Origin: Pelagophyceae sp. CCMP2097
Taxonomy: Eukaryota; Sar; Pelagophyceae
Reading direction: 5' to 3'
DNA: 11,340 bases
NCBI GenBank assembly: GCA_026770575.1
Contig: MU657838.1
Span: 8,255-19,594 of the forward strand
In this document: piece after piece, positions 1 to 6,279 of the stretch
Position numbering within the stretch: position 1 is the first letter of the stretch
How the letters are laid out: every line of letters begins with the position of its first letter
Made by a program: the position numbers and the translations under genes
Notes under the pieces: model-generated
Seen by the model: only the letters and a program-made list of their open reading frames with translations
What the model was told of the DNA's origin: nothing
The model's database searches: none

Positions 1-296
1 GCCGTGTTGTCGTCGCCCACCGTGGCGATGCGCTTGCCCTCGGGCGAGAACTCGCAGGTCACGAGGGCGCTGGTGTGCCCCTTGAGGATTGCGGTGCCCT
101 TCAAAATCCGGTCCTTCCAGAAAAGCCGGCGCAATAACGGCGCCACGGCGCGCGCATTCCCAGCGACGCGCTTCGAGACGAGCCCGTTTGGCGAGGCCGC
201 AAAGCGCAAAATGGGCGTGAGCAGGTCCGGCTGCTCAAGCACTTTGAGGGCGGCGCGCGACCGGGCGCGGCGCGAGGCCCGCGTCGCGGTGGGCAT
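1..296 (-). CDS. WD40-repeat protein, N-terminal part (runs off left edge)
   Basis: The minus strand from the ATG at 296 to the left edge reads 98 codons without a stop. Residues 71-98 form a WD40 blade: a GH dipeptide (LKGHTSALVTCEFSPEG) followed by KRIATVGDDNT, the usual GH, strand, SPDG-like turn and D-turn pattern. Before it is a helical, arginine-rich N-terminus with EQPDLLTPIL (about 21-30) and RRLFWKDRILKG (about 56-67). WD40 propellers are protein-interaction scaffolds; the partner cannot be guessed from one blade. The next upstream stop in frame is a TGA near 367, so the protein could begin slightly further upstream only from a non-ATG codon or through an unseen 5' exon (a CAG|GTGAG-like donor lies near 360). 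The gene is divergent from the sigma factor gene. WD40 identity is good, exact start moderate. Confidence 0.75.
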   Translation of the reverse strand, partial: MPTATRASRRARSRAALKVLEQPDLLTPILRFAASPNGLVSKRVAGNARAVAPLLRRLFWKDRILKGTAILKGHTSALVTCEFSPEGKRIATVGDDNT

Positions 297-398
297 GCGC
301 CCGGAGCGGAGCGCGTCGGCGGCCGGGCGCGCAACTTCTCGGGTAGCTCCTTCCTCACCTGAAGTTCAAGTTACGTGGCGTGTGGTCTTAAAGATTTG

Positions 399-427
399 CT
401 CTAAATACCTCTAAATAGGAATTCCTA
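399..427. promoter_or_regulatory. AT-rich direct repeat plus 12-bp palindrome
   Basis: CTCTAAATA occurs at 399-407 and again at 409-417, ten bases apart. The second copy runs into TAGGAATTCCTA (416-427), a perfect 12-bp palindrome. It lies about 120 bp from the WD40 start and 270 bp from the sigma start, in otherwise GC-rich DNA. A dyad-binding factor site is an inference from symmetry and position only. Confidence 0.4.
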
Positions 428-536
428 GCCGCGTTTGGGCGTCCTGACATCTTCACGCGCTCGTGCCATGGCGCAAGTCGTTCGAAGAAAGGAAGTCTAG
501 CGCGCGTCGGCCGGCCGCCTCAATTCTCGCCGTCGG

Positions 537-562
537 CCGGAGCCGACTGCCGGAGCCGACTG
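537..562. repeat. 13-bp tandem duplication
   Basis: CCGGAGCCGACTG is present at 537-549 and immediately again at 550-562, with no mismatch. It lies in the sigma factor 5' region. It may be simple slippage or duplication and has no known function. Confidence 0.8.
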
Positions 563-695
563 CCCAAGCCTTTTCGGCGAAACTTGAACTCTTTTCGTTT
601 TTCTTACTAAATGCACCGCTGTCGCCCGGGCCTCGACACCTTGACTTGCAATTGACATCTCCAGAGCGCCAGTGTTCGATCGGCCCCCGGGCGGA

Positions 696-2456
696 ATGCG
701 CCGATGCGTCCTCTCGCTGGCGCTGGCGCGGTGCTGCGCTCTGGTGCCCGTCGCGTCGCTGTCTTTAGCGCGGGCGCCGAAGTGTTCTACTGGCAGGGTC
801 GTACGCGTGAAGCTTTTAGCGTCCGAAGAAAACCTCCTCGTCCGCGCCGCGCAGCGCCTTTTAAAGTGGGAGCTCCGCCTCGGCGACCTCACCGCGGAGC
901 TGCAAAGAACACCGTCGGAAGACGAGTGGGCGACTTACGTCGGGTACACGGGCGCCGACTTTGCCAAAGCCCGTTTAGAGTCCCGCCGAGCGAAAGCGGC
1001 CATGGTCTCCGCGAACCTGGGTCTGGTGAGGACGGTGGTGGCTAAATATGCGTGGAGTCGCGGGTTCGAGGATATGCTTCAGGAAGGGACGTATGGTCTG
1101 GCAAGAGCCGTCGAACGCTTCGACATCAACCGCGGCGTCCGTTTCAGCACGTACGCCACCATCTGGATCCGGCAAGCGGTCATCGCTGGGCTCGCCGATT
1201 CCGACGACCGAGGCGGACCGAGGCTGCCTCGCGGAGTAAGGCAACGGCTAGGGGCCTTACGACGAGCGGAGGACGGTTTGAGGGACGCCCTCGGCAGGGA
1301 GCCTTCGAACAGGGAAGTAGCGTCTTCGCTGGGCGTGCGGGAGCAGACGGTGGCGTTTCTGCGTTCGTCTTCGTCGTTCAAGACGCCTTTATCGATTGAC
1401 GCCCCGACCGCCGCCGGCCGCGCGCTGGGGTCCGGCATCGCATCGTTGTACACGTCCGCCAAAGGTACGCTTCCCACCGGGGGCCTTTGAAAGAGTGCGC
1501 CCCGGGGGTCCCACCGGGGGTCTTTGAAAGGATTCCCCCCCGGACCACTGTCGTCACCTAGCACTTTTCAGGCGCGCACGACCTGCTCGACGACCACGCC
1601 GCGGCCCCAGAGGCGCGCGTGGAGCAGGAGCTTTTGCAAGTCTCGCTGCAGGAGCTGCTGCGGTCGACGCTGACTGAGAAAGAGTCGCGGGTGCTAACTT
1701 TTGCGTGAGTCTTATTGGGAAAGCGCAAAAGTCTTGTTGGAAACGTCGAGAGGGGTGTCGGTTTCCATTTGTGCATCCCCTCGACTGCTCCCCCCGCGAC
1801 ATCCCCTCGACATCGTCCCCCGTGGCCTTTGGGGTCATTTCGGACCTGTTTTCCCCTGAGGTTCGGCCTCGACTCGATCGACGGCAGACCACGGACAAAC
1901 GAAGAGGTGGGCAATTTATGCGCAGTCTCCAAACAAAACGCACACAAGACCAAGCACGGCGCCCTGGCAAAGCTCCGAAAGTCGCTGGAGTCGCAGGTGA
2001 GCAAGGGCTGCAAGGCATTTGAAAAGAGGGCCTTTCTCGAGGGGCGAACGAGGGCCGTCGCCCACGCTTTCTCCCACGCTCGCCCTCTAGGCGGAACGCG
2101 CGTCGACGACGTCTCCCTCTGCGCCCGCGACGCCGGCGCCCGCGCCGCCGGTGCTGAAGCGGCGCGCGGCGGGCGTTGCGGGCGGCGCGACGCTCGAGGT
2201 TCGAGGCGCAGAGCGAAGCCCGTCGCCGGAGCGAGCCCCGACGCACGCCCTCAAGCTCTCCCTCCTCTCCGCGCTGCGCACGGCATCGCCGATGCAGGCC
2301 GCGCCGGCCGCGCCGGCGCTGCGGCGACCACGCGGCCGGTTTTCGACGCCGTCGAATACCTTGGTCTCGCCGCCGCCGCCGCCGATGCGAAGACTCTCAT
2401 ACCCAGACGTCGCCGCGTCCGAAGCCGCGCTCGCGCCCGACGTTGCGGCGAGATAA
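696..2456 (+). CDS. Sigma-70 family RNA polymerase sigma factor, probably plastid-targeted (4 exons)
   Basis: Proposed exons are 696-1464, 1572-1704, 1861-1996 and 2091-2456, giving 467 residues. The open frame extends upstream of 696, but its earlier start is GTG; the first ATG (696) gives a hydrophobic signal-like N-terminus (VLSLALARCCALVPVASLSL). Region 2 is about 105-170 (AVERFDINRGVRFSTYAT), region 3 about 175-235, and region 4.1 spans the exon 1-2-3 joins (LQELLRSTLTEKESRVLTFA, then FGLDSIDGRPRTNEEVG), ending with ALAKLRKSLES. Sigma-70 factors recruit bacterial-type RNA polymerase to promoters; in algae, nuclear-encoded members serve the plastid. Splicing is strongly supported because each join restores the family sequence. 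Oddities: region 2.3 has YATIWIRQAV where YATWWIRQA(I/V) is usual; the region 4.2 recognition helix (VSKQNAHKTKHGA) is far from the usual VTRERIRQIEAKA; a 121-residue Ala/Pro/Arg-rich tail (about 347-467) follows. Exon 4 is the least certain part. No clear F-motif follows the signal-like segment, so targeting is inferred. Confidence 0.88.
1465..1571 (+). other. Sigma gene intron 1 (107 nt)
   Basis: The donor is AAAG|GTACGC and the acceptor TTTTCAG|GCGCGC, phase 1. Removal joins the region 3 side to AHDLLDDH and region 4.1. The length is not a multiple of three and an in-frame TGA is met at 1488-1490 if it is retained. It contains two 22-bp near-identical direct repeats. Confidence 0.85.
1472..1530 (+). 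repeat. 22-bp direct repeat pair inside sigma intron 1
   Basis: TCCCACCGGGGGCCTTTGAA (the first 20 bases of the unit) begins at 1472; the 22-bp unit occupies 1472-1493 and recurs at 1509-1530 with one mismatch, period 37. The duplication accounts for over half of the intron. Confidence 0.8.
1705..1860 (+). other. Sigma gene intron 2 (156 nt)
   Basis: The donor is TTTTGC|GTGAGT, close to the eukaryotic consensus, and the acceptor CCCTGAG|GTTCGG. The phase 2 join yields VLTFAFGLDS, the expected region 4.1 to 4.2 transition. Retention gives an immediate TGA. Confidence 0.88.
1997..2090 (+). other. Sigma gene intron 3 (94 nt)
   Basis: The donor is TCGCAG|GTGAGC and the acceptor CCCTCTAG|GCGG, phase 0. 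The donor is strong. The alternative is retention: that frame stays open to 2653 but reads as an arginine-rich, shadow-like sequence, whereas exon 4 ends at a TAA at 2454-2456. Confidence 0.6.
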
Positions 2457-2658
2457 CCCGCAGCGCGGCGCGGCCGCCTTTTGCGCCGCGCGGATGCCGT
2501 CGATTTCAAAAAAACGCGCTCCGGCCGCTTTCGGCAAGCTCCGGCCCACGCCGGAGCGAATCGCGCTCCGACGAGTCGCACCGATGCCCTCTTTGGATAC
2601 GCTCTCAAAGGGCGCCCCGCGCGGCGACGGCCGGGCGCTTAAAAAGTGTTTGACGTTC

Positions 2659-2696
2659 ATCCCACGCCCGGGACTGATGCATCCCACGCCCGGGAC
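2659..2696. repeat. 16-bp direct repeat, period 22
   Basis: ATCCCACGCCCGGGAC occurs at 2659-2674 and 2681-2696 with no mismatch. It lies downstream of the sigma gene, in its probable 3' UTR or flank. Confidence 0.8.
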
Positions 2697-3545
2697 CTTG
2701 GCCCGCACGCGCCATCCCCGACGAGCGAGGCGCGCCGGGCCAATTCGGGCGGGCTTCTTGGGTGAGGCGTGAGGGTTTGATTTAATATGCCGGGGAGAGG
2801 CAGGCGCGCGCGGAGTGGAGGGTGGTAGCCTACCATGGTTGTTGCCGCCCTGGCCCCGGGGTGATGTGCCTCACACGAAACAAGGGCAACCGCACAACCG
2901 CACCTCGCTCGGACTCGCCGCATCTCGCCTGTCGACTGCCCGCGCGATATCGACCCGGTCCATCGCTCCAAACGTCCTTTGAAGAAGAGCGCCGTCGCGA
3001 GGCCCACGGCGGTGCATCGAGAGCCGCGGCCAGAGGAGTTTGCTGTTGAACATCGATCCGCGCCGCCTCGACAAAAGCTTCCTCACCGGACGCCCGTGGC
3101 ACGTCGCTTGCGGTCATGGGCGCACGCACGAGGTCCGCGCCGCGACGGATCCGCGGAGGGCCTCGCGCCGGTGTCCAGAGGCGGTCGGATCCACGACGCC
3201 GCGGAGGTGCGAGCCGCGCCTGCCACAGGGCTCGACCGCGGCAACGCCCTTGCCGGTCGAGGTGCCCAAGCTCGGGGACTCGCGCTTCCAAGGATCTTCA
3301 AAGGATCTCCGCGCGGATCCGCGTTCAGATACAGCCTCAGCGTCTCGATGCGAGAGGGGCTCGTTACCATACTTCTCGGTGCGCAAGGCCAAAGGGCGCC
3401 CTGGATGGGTCCTCACGAGGCGACGCGCCTCGCGGGGCCGCCTCGCCGCGGCATGGCCTCGAGCGCACAATGCAAACGCCGACGTCGACTGCATCCGAGT
3501 CGGAAGGTGACAGACCGCACCCCGGACGCGGGCCTTCCAAGGACG

Positions 3546-3565
3546 GCTTGCTTGCTTGCTTGCTT
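3546..3565. repeat. Tetranucleotide microsatellite (GCTT)5
   Basis: Five uninterrupted GCTT units lie about 140 bp beyond the 3' end of the minus-strand RRM-repeat-RAP gene. Confidence 0.9.
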
Positions 3566-3705
3566 AAGATCCACCCTGGGTGGGGCTGGCCCAAAGGGGA
3601 ATAACCGTCAAACCCGAGTCGAAGGTAGGCTTCCAGGCCCGGAGGCCCGGAGCCATGGCCTCGTAGAGCGCGTCAGCACATATGGCTTGTTTTAAATCGA
3701 TCCTT

Positions 3706-5643
3706 TTATGCCTCGGGCAACTTGTCGCGCAAGTACTTGTCGCGGTCGGCGCTCGATCCCAGCGCGTCCCATTCAAAGTAAGGCACGCGGACCAGGTTCC
3801 ACCCCAGCCTGCGGAGTAGCCGTTCTTTGGCCTTGGACTTGCCGTCGAGCACGCCGCGACTCGAGGCACCTGCGAGGTAGTGCGTCGGGCCGTCGAATTC
3901 CACAGCGACTTTTGTCAAAGGCTGCGCCATGTCGAGGCTGATGCCTTCGGGAGTGACGTGCTCAAACTCGTGCGCCCAGCCGATGCGGGAGAGCGCCGTC
4001 GAGACGTCGCGCTGCTTCTGCGATGGGCTCGGCTCGTCGCGGAGATATGCCGCGCGAAGCTTGGCCTCGTGCCGACTCAAAAGTAGAGTCAGTGAGTGCT
4101 GCGGCGCCTCCAGTCGGAGATGCATGGACACTTGGTGCAACTGTGACAGGTCCTTGAGATTGAACTTGCTGATCTTTGCTTCGATGCTCACAGCCATCAC
4201 CTCGAAGAGCGCCGGAGCCGCGACGCCCGCCGTCGTATAGGCCCACACCGTATTCACGAGGTTTTGCGGGTTGAACGTCACAATCTTCTTTGACGATTCT
4301 ACAGCGACCGCCTCGAACAGCGCCGGCGCCGCGACGCCCGCAGTCGTATAGGCCCACACGGTGGTCGCGAGCGCTTGCGGAGTAAACGTCGCAATCTTCT
4401 TTGACGATTCTACAGCGACCGCCTCGAAGAGCGCCGGCGCCGCGACGCTCACCGTCGCATAAGCCCACACGGTGTTCGCGAGGTTTTGCGGAGTGAACGT
4501 TGCAATCTTCTTTGACGATTCTACAGCGACTGCCTCGAACAGCGCCGGTGCCGCGACGCCCGCCGTCGCATAGGCCCACACGGTGTTCGTGAGCTCTTGC
4601 GGGTTGAACGTGGCAATCTTCTTTGACGATTCTACAGCAACGGCCTCGAACAGCGCCGGCGCTGCGACGCCCGCCGTCGCATAGGCCCACACGGTGTTCG
4701 CGAGGTTTTGCGGAGTGAACGTCACAATCTTCTTTGATGATTCTACAGTGACCGCCTCGAACAGCGCCGGCGCCGCGACGTCCGCCGTCGCATAGGCCCA
4801 CACGGTGTTCGCGAGGTTTTGCGGAGTGAACGTCGCAATCTTCTTTGATGATTCTGCGGCGACCGCCTGGAACAGAGCTGGCGCCGCGACGCCCGCCGTC
4901 GCATAGGCCCACACTGTATTCGCGAGATTTTGTGGGTTGAACGTCGCAATCTTCTTTGGTGCCTCTGTGGCGACCGCCTCGAACAGCGCCGGCGCTTCAA
5001 CGTTGCCGATCTTGGCAATGCCCCAGCACGTATTCGCAAGTTCGCGAGATCCCCACTGTTTGGAATCATTGATGATGCTCGACGTCGCGCGGTCCACCAA
5101 CTTTTGCAGCAGCGGCGCGGATGACTTGTCGAAAGAACGACTGAGGACCCCGAGGCGGTGAAGCGACGTGGCAGAGTTGACGTAGTCGAAATCGGCGCCC
5201 TTGTCCTCGAAGAGCGAAAGGATGTCGGCGGCGGTCTCGCTCGCAATAAGCTGCTTGTTGAGGGCGATCGCTGCTGCCTTGCCGGACTGTCGTGGGTCGT
5301 TGGAAATTTTGGAATCCGGCTTGCTGGACGTCGCAAGTTGCACGGCGATCTTGCGGCCACCCATAACCGCGCCGTCCATCGCACGGCGCGCGGCGTCGCA
5401 CTCCGTCGGCTCGACGGTCACAAAGGCGAATCCTCGCGACCTGCCCGTCTCGCGGTCGACGGGGACGCGGACGTCGCCCACGGTGCACACGGGCTCGAAC
5501 GCGCGGCGCACGTCGTCCGCCGTGGCGTCGAAGGGCAGGTTGCGCACGCACAGGTCGGCCTTGACCTTGAACCCGAGGGCTGCGCCCTCGCGAGCCAGCG
5601 CCAGAAGGAGGCCGAGAAGCGCGCGAGGCCAGTTCATCTTCAT
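3706..5643 (-). CDS. RRM, heptatricopeptide-like repeat and RAP-domain protein, probably plastid-targeted
   Basis: A single uninterrupted frame of 645 codons runs from ATG at 5643 to TAA at 3706. Residues 1-24 look like a signal peptide (hydrophobic ALLGLLLALA, then GAALG) followed directly by F25, matching the signal peptide-plus-phenylalanine rule for plastid proteins in heterokont-type algae. An RRM spans about 30-104, with RNP2 LCVRNL (31-36) and RNP1 RGFAFVTV (70-77). After a linker with KAAAIALNKQLI, a degenerate repeat (199-235) leads into seven 37-residue repeats (236-494) with core LANTVWAYATAGVAAPALFE. The C-terminus (about 579-640) is a RAP domain: VAVEFDGPTHYL, LLRRLGWNLVRVPYFEWDAL, KYLRDKL. 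The 37-residue length fits heptatricopeptide repeats, alpha-hairpins of organellar RNA-binding proteins often ending in RAP. The likely role is sequence-specific binding and processing or stabilisation of organelle RNA. The target is unknown. It is intronless, unlike its downstream paralogue. Confidence 0.93.
   Translation of the reverse strand: MKMNWPRALLGLLLALAREGAALGFKVKADLCVRNLPFDATADDVRRAFEPVCTVGDVRVPVDRETGRSRGFAFVTVEPTECDAARRAMDGAVMGGRKIAVQLATSSKPDSKISNDPRQSGKAAAIALNKQLIASETAADILSLFEDKGADFDYVNSATSLHRLGVLSRSFDKSSAPLLQKLVDRATSSIINDSKQWGSRELANTCWGIAKIGNVEAPALFEAVATEAPKKIATFNPQNLANTVWAYATAGVAAPALFQAVAAESSKKIATFTPQNLANTVWAYATADVAAPALFEAVTVESSKKIVTFTPQNLANTVWAYATAGVAAPALFEAVAVESSKKIATFNPQELTNTVWAYATAGVAAPALFEAVAVESSKKIATFTPQNLANTVWAYATVSVAAPALFEAVAVESSKKIATFTPQALATTVWAYTTAGVAAPALFEAVAVESSKKIVTFNPQNLVNTVWAYTTAGVAAPALFEVMAVSIEAKISKFNLKDLSQLHQVSMHLRLEAPQHSLTLLLSRHEAKLRAAYLRDEPSPSQKQRDVSTALSRIGWAHEFEHVTPEGISLDMAQPLTKVAVEFDGPTHYLAGASSRGVLDGKSKAKERLLRRLGWNLVRVPYFEWDALGSSADRDKYLRDKLPEA
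4162..4938 (-). repeat. Seven tandem 111-bp coding repeats
   Basis: The seven units have an exact 111-bp period: the conserved TAGGCCCACA or TAAGCCCACA block on the plus strand starts at 4238, 4349, 4460, 4571, 4682, 4793 and 4904. Each encodes one 37-residue helical hairpin. Differences concentrate at unit positions 1 (N or T), 4 (N, E or A), 6-7, 13 and 15-16, while the second helix is almost invariant. A diverged eighth unit lies upstream at about 4939-5049. The high DNA identity implies recent tandem duplication or ongoing homogenisation. Confidence 0.95.
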
Positions 5644-5778
5644 GCCTTACTTCCGGACGGCCGACCGGGCGAGAGGGGACCGGCCGCCGTCCAAGATTTC
5701 GTGGTGGAGCTCGCCGCCGGCGGCCGGCGTCGGAATATTCGCCAAAACGTGACTGCGCTTGAACGACTCTCCGGGGAG

Positions 5779-5792
5779 GGTACAATTGTACC
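5779..5792. promoter_or_regulatory. 14-bp perfect palindrome upstream of the left RRM-repeat-RAP gene
   Basis: GGTACAATTGTACC is a perfect dyad, 136 bp upstream of the ATG at 5643. It is AT-rich at its centre and surrounded by GC-rich DNA. Its role as a transcription-factor site is inferred only from symmetry and position. Confidence 0.45.
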
Positions 5793-6014
5793 GTGTCGGC
5801 GCGCGGGCAACCTCGGTGGCCCCATCTGCGGCGTGGGATGCCCGGCCACATGGCGACTTGATTCCATCCTTTAAAAAAAAAGGCTGAGGCCCCTTTTCAG
5901 CAACCCTACACACCTGCAGAGGGTCCCTAGTAGGCCCTGGGGCCTGGACGCGGCCCCGAGTGGCAGCACCGGCGAAACGTCTACGGGGGCGCGGTGGTCC
6001 GCTCCGTCGATGCT

Positions 6015-6041
6015 GCGGTGACCCACGCGGCGGTGACCCAC
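6015..6041. repeat. 12-bp direct repeat, period 15
   Basis: GCGGTGACCCAC occurs at 6015-6026 and 6030-6041, identical. Confidence 0.75.
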
Positions 6042-6060
6042 GGCCTCAGGTGCGACCCGA

Positions 6061-6086
6061 GCCTCTTCAGGAAGCCTCTTCAGGAA
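6061..6086. repeat. 13-bp tandem duplication
   Basis: GCCTCTTCAGGAA occurs at 6061-6073 and immediately again at 6074-6086, identical. The unit length equals that of the duplication at 537-562, though the sequence differs. Confidence 0.8.
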
Positions 6087-6197
6087 GCCTCGCGCCGCGG
6101 TCGGAGCTTCGAACGCGGCGCAGAGTCGGAGCACTGGCGTGGAAAGGCGGATCGTCGCGGTTCGATCCATGCACACGGCGAGCCCTTGTCGATCCCT

Positions 6198-6238
6198 CTG
6201 TTGCGAGACGCCCTCTCGATCGGCCCGCTGTTGCGAGA
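6198..6238. repeat. 11-bp direct repeat, period 30
   Basis: CTGTTGCGAGA occurs at 6198-6208 and 6228-6238, just beyond the 3' end of the intron-rich gene. Weak on its own. Confidence 0.55.
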
Positions 6239-6279
6239 GCCAGGGAGGCTCTTCATCGGCGCGGCGGGTCTTGAATGCT

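Larger units (their letters stand above)
297..695. promoter_or_regulatory. Divergent intergenic region between WD40 and sigma factor genes
   Basis: This 399-bp region separates two divergent start codons and presumably holds both promoters. No convincing TATA box is seen. It contains an AT-rich island near 385-427 with two copies of CTCTAAATA and a 12-bp palindrome, a 13-bp tandem duplication at 537-562, and a T-rich tract near 593-610. I see no credible gene; open frames here are short and have no recognisable composition. Confidence 0.5.
2457..3705. other. Gene-poor region between convergent 3' ends
   Basis: This stretch of about 1.25 kb separates the sigma gene stop from the stop of the RRM-repeat-RAP gene. 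Open frames on both strands (for example 2979-3695 plus and 2830-3291 minus) are arginine/proline-rich and carry no motif I recognise. Visible structure: a 16-bp direct repeat with period 22 at 2659-2696, a small AT island near 2775-2787 in GC-rich DNA, a short inverted repeat near 2825-2835, and (GCTT)5 at 3546-3565. An unrecognised intron-split gene or a decayed gene cannot be excluded. Confidence 0.5.
5644..6279. promoter_or_regulatory. Intergenic region between the two tandem RRM-repeat-RAP genes
   Basis: This 636-bp stretch holds the 5' flank of the left gene and the 3' flank of the right gene, both on the minus strand. It contains a 14-bp palindrome (5779-5792), an A-tract at 5870-5881, and three close direct duplications at 6015-6041, 6061-6086 and 6198-6238. 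No credible gene is seen. The open frames here carry no family signature. Confidence 0.5.

Noticed and set aside
4..414. Plus-strand frame over the left edge
   Set aside because: It is antisense to the WD40 coding frame and has no domain of its own.
672..695. Sigma factor start at 672
   Set aside because: That codon is GTG. The first ATG in frame is 696 and gives a better signal-like N-terminus.
696..2456. Bacterial origin suggested by the sigma-70 gene
   Set aside because: The gene needs spliceosomal-type introns to give regions 3 and 4, and the neighbours are eukaryotic organelle proteins.
3078..3130. Ankyrin repeat from the string TGRPWHVACGHGRTHEV
   Set aside because: It is a single partial match without a second repeat or an open domain around it, so it is kept only as a hint.
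2979..3695. 238-codon plus-strand frame in the gap between convergent genes
   Set aside because: It is Arg/Pro/Gly-rich with no motif, and overlapping frames of similar length exist on both strands, as expected in GC-rich noncoding DNA.
4162..4938. CRISPR array
   Set aside because: The 111-bp units are contiguous coding repeats with no unique spacers and they encode a helical hairpin.
3962..5851. Long minus-strand frames overlapping the left RAP gene (3962-4912, 4743-5384, 5066-5851)
   Set aside because: They are alternative frames of the 111-bp repeats and GC-rich RRM coding DNA. Their sequences (runs such as VGLCDGGRRGAGAVRGG) have no family features, while the main frame has RRM and RAP signatures.
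6159..6168. tRNA T-loop-like GGTTCGATCC
   Set aside because: The flanking bases do not form a T stem, and no acceptor, D or anticodon arm is found around it.
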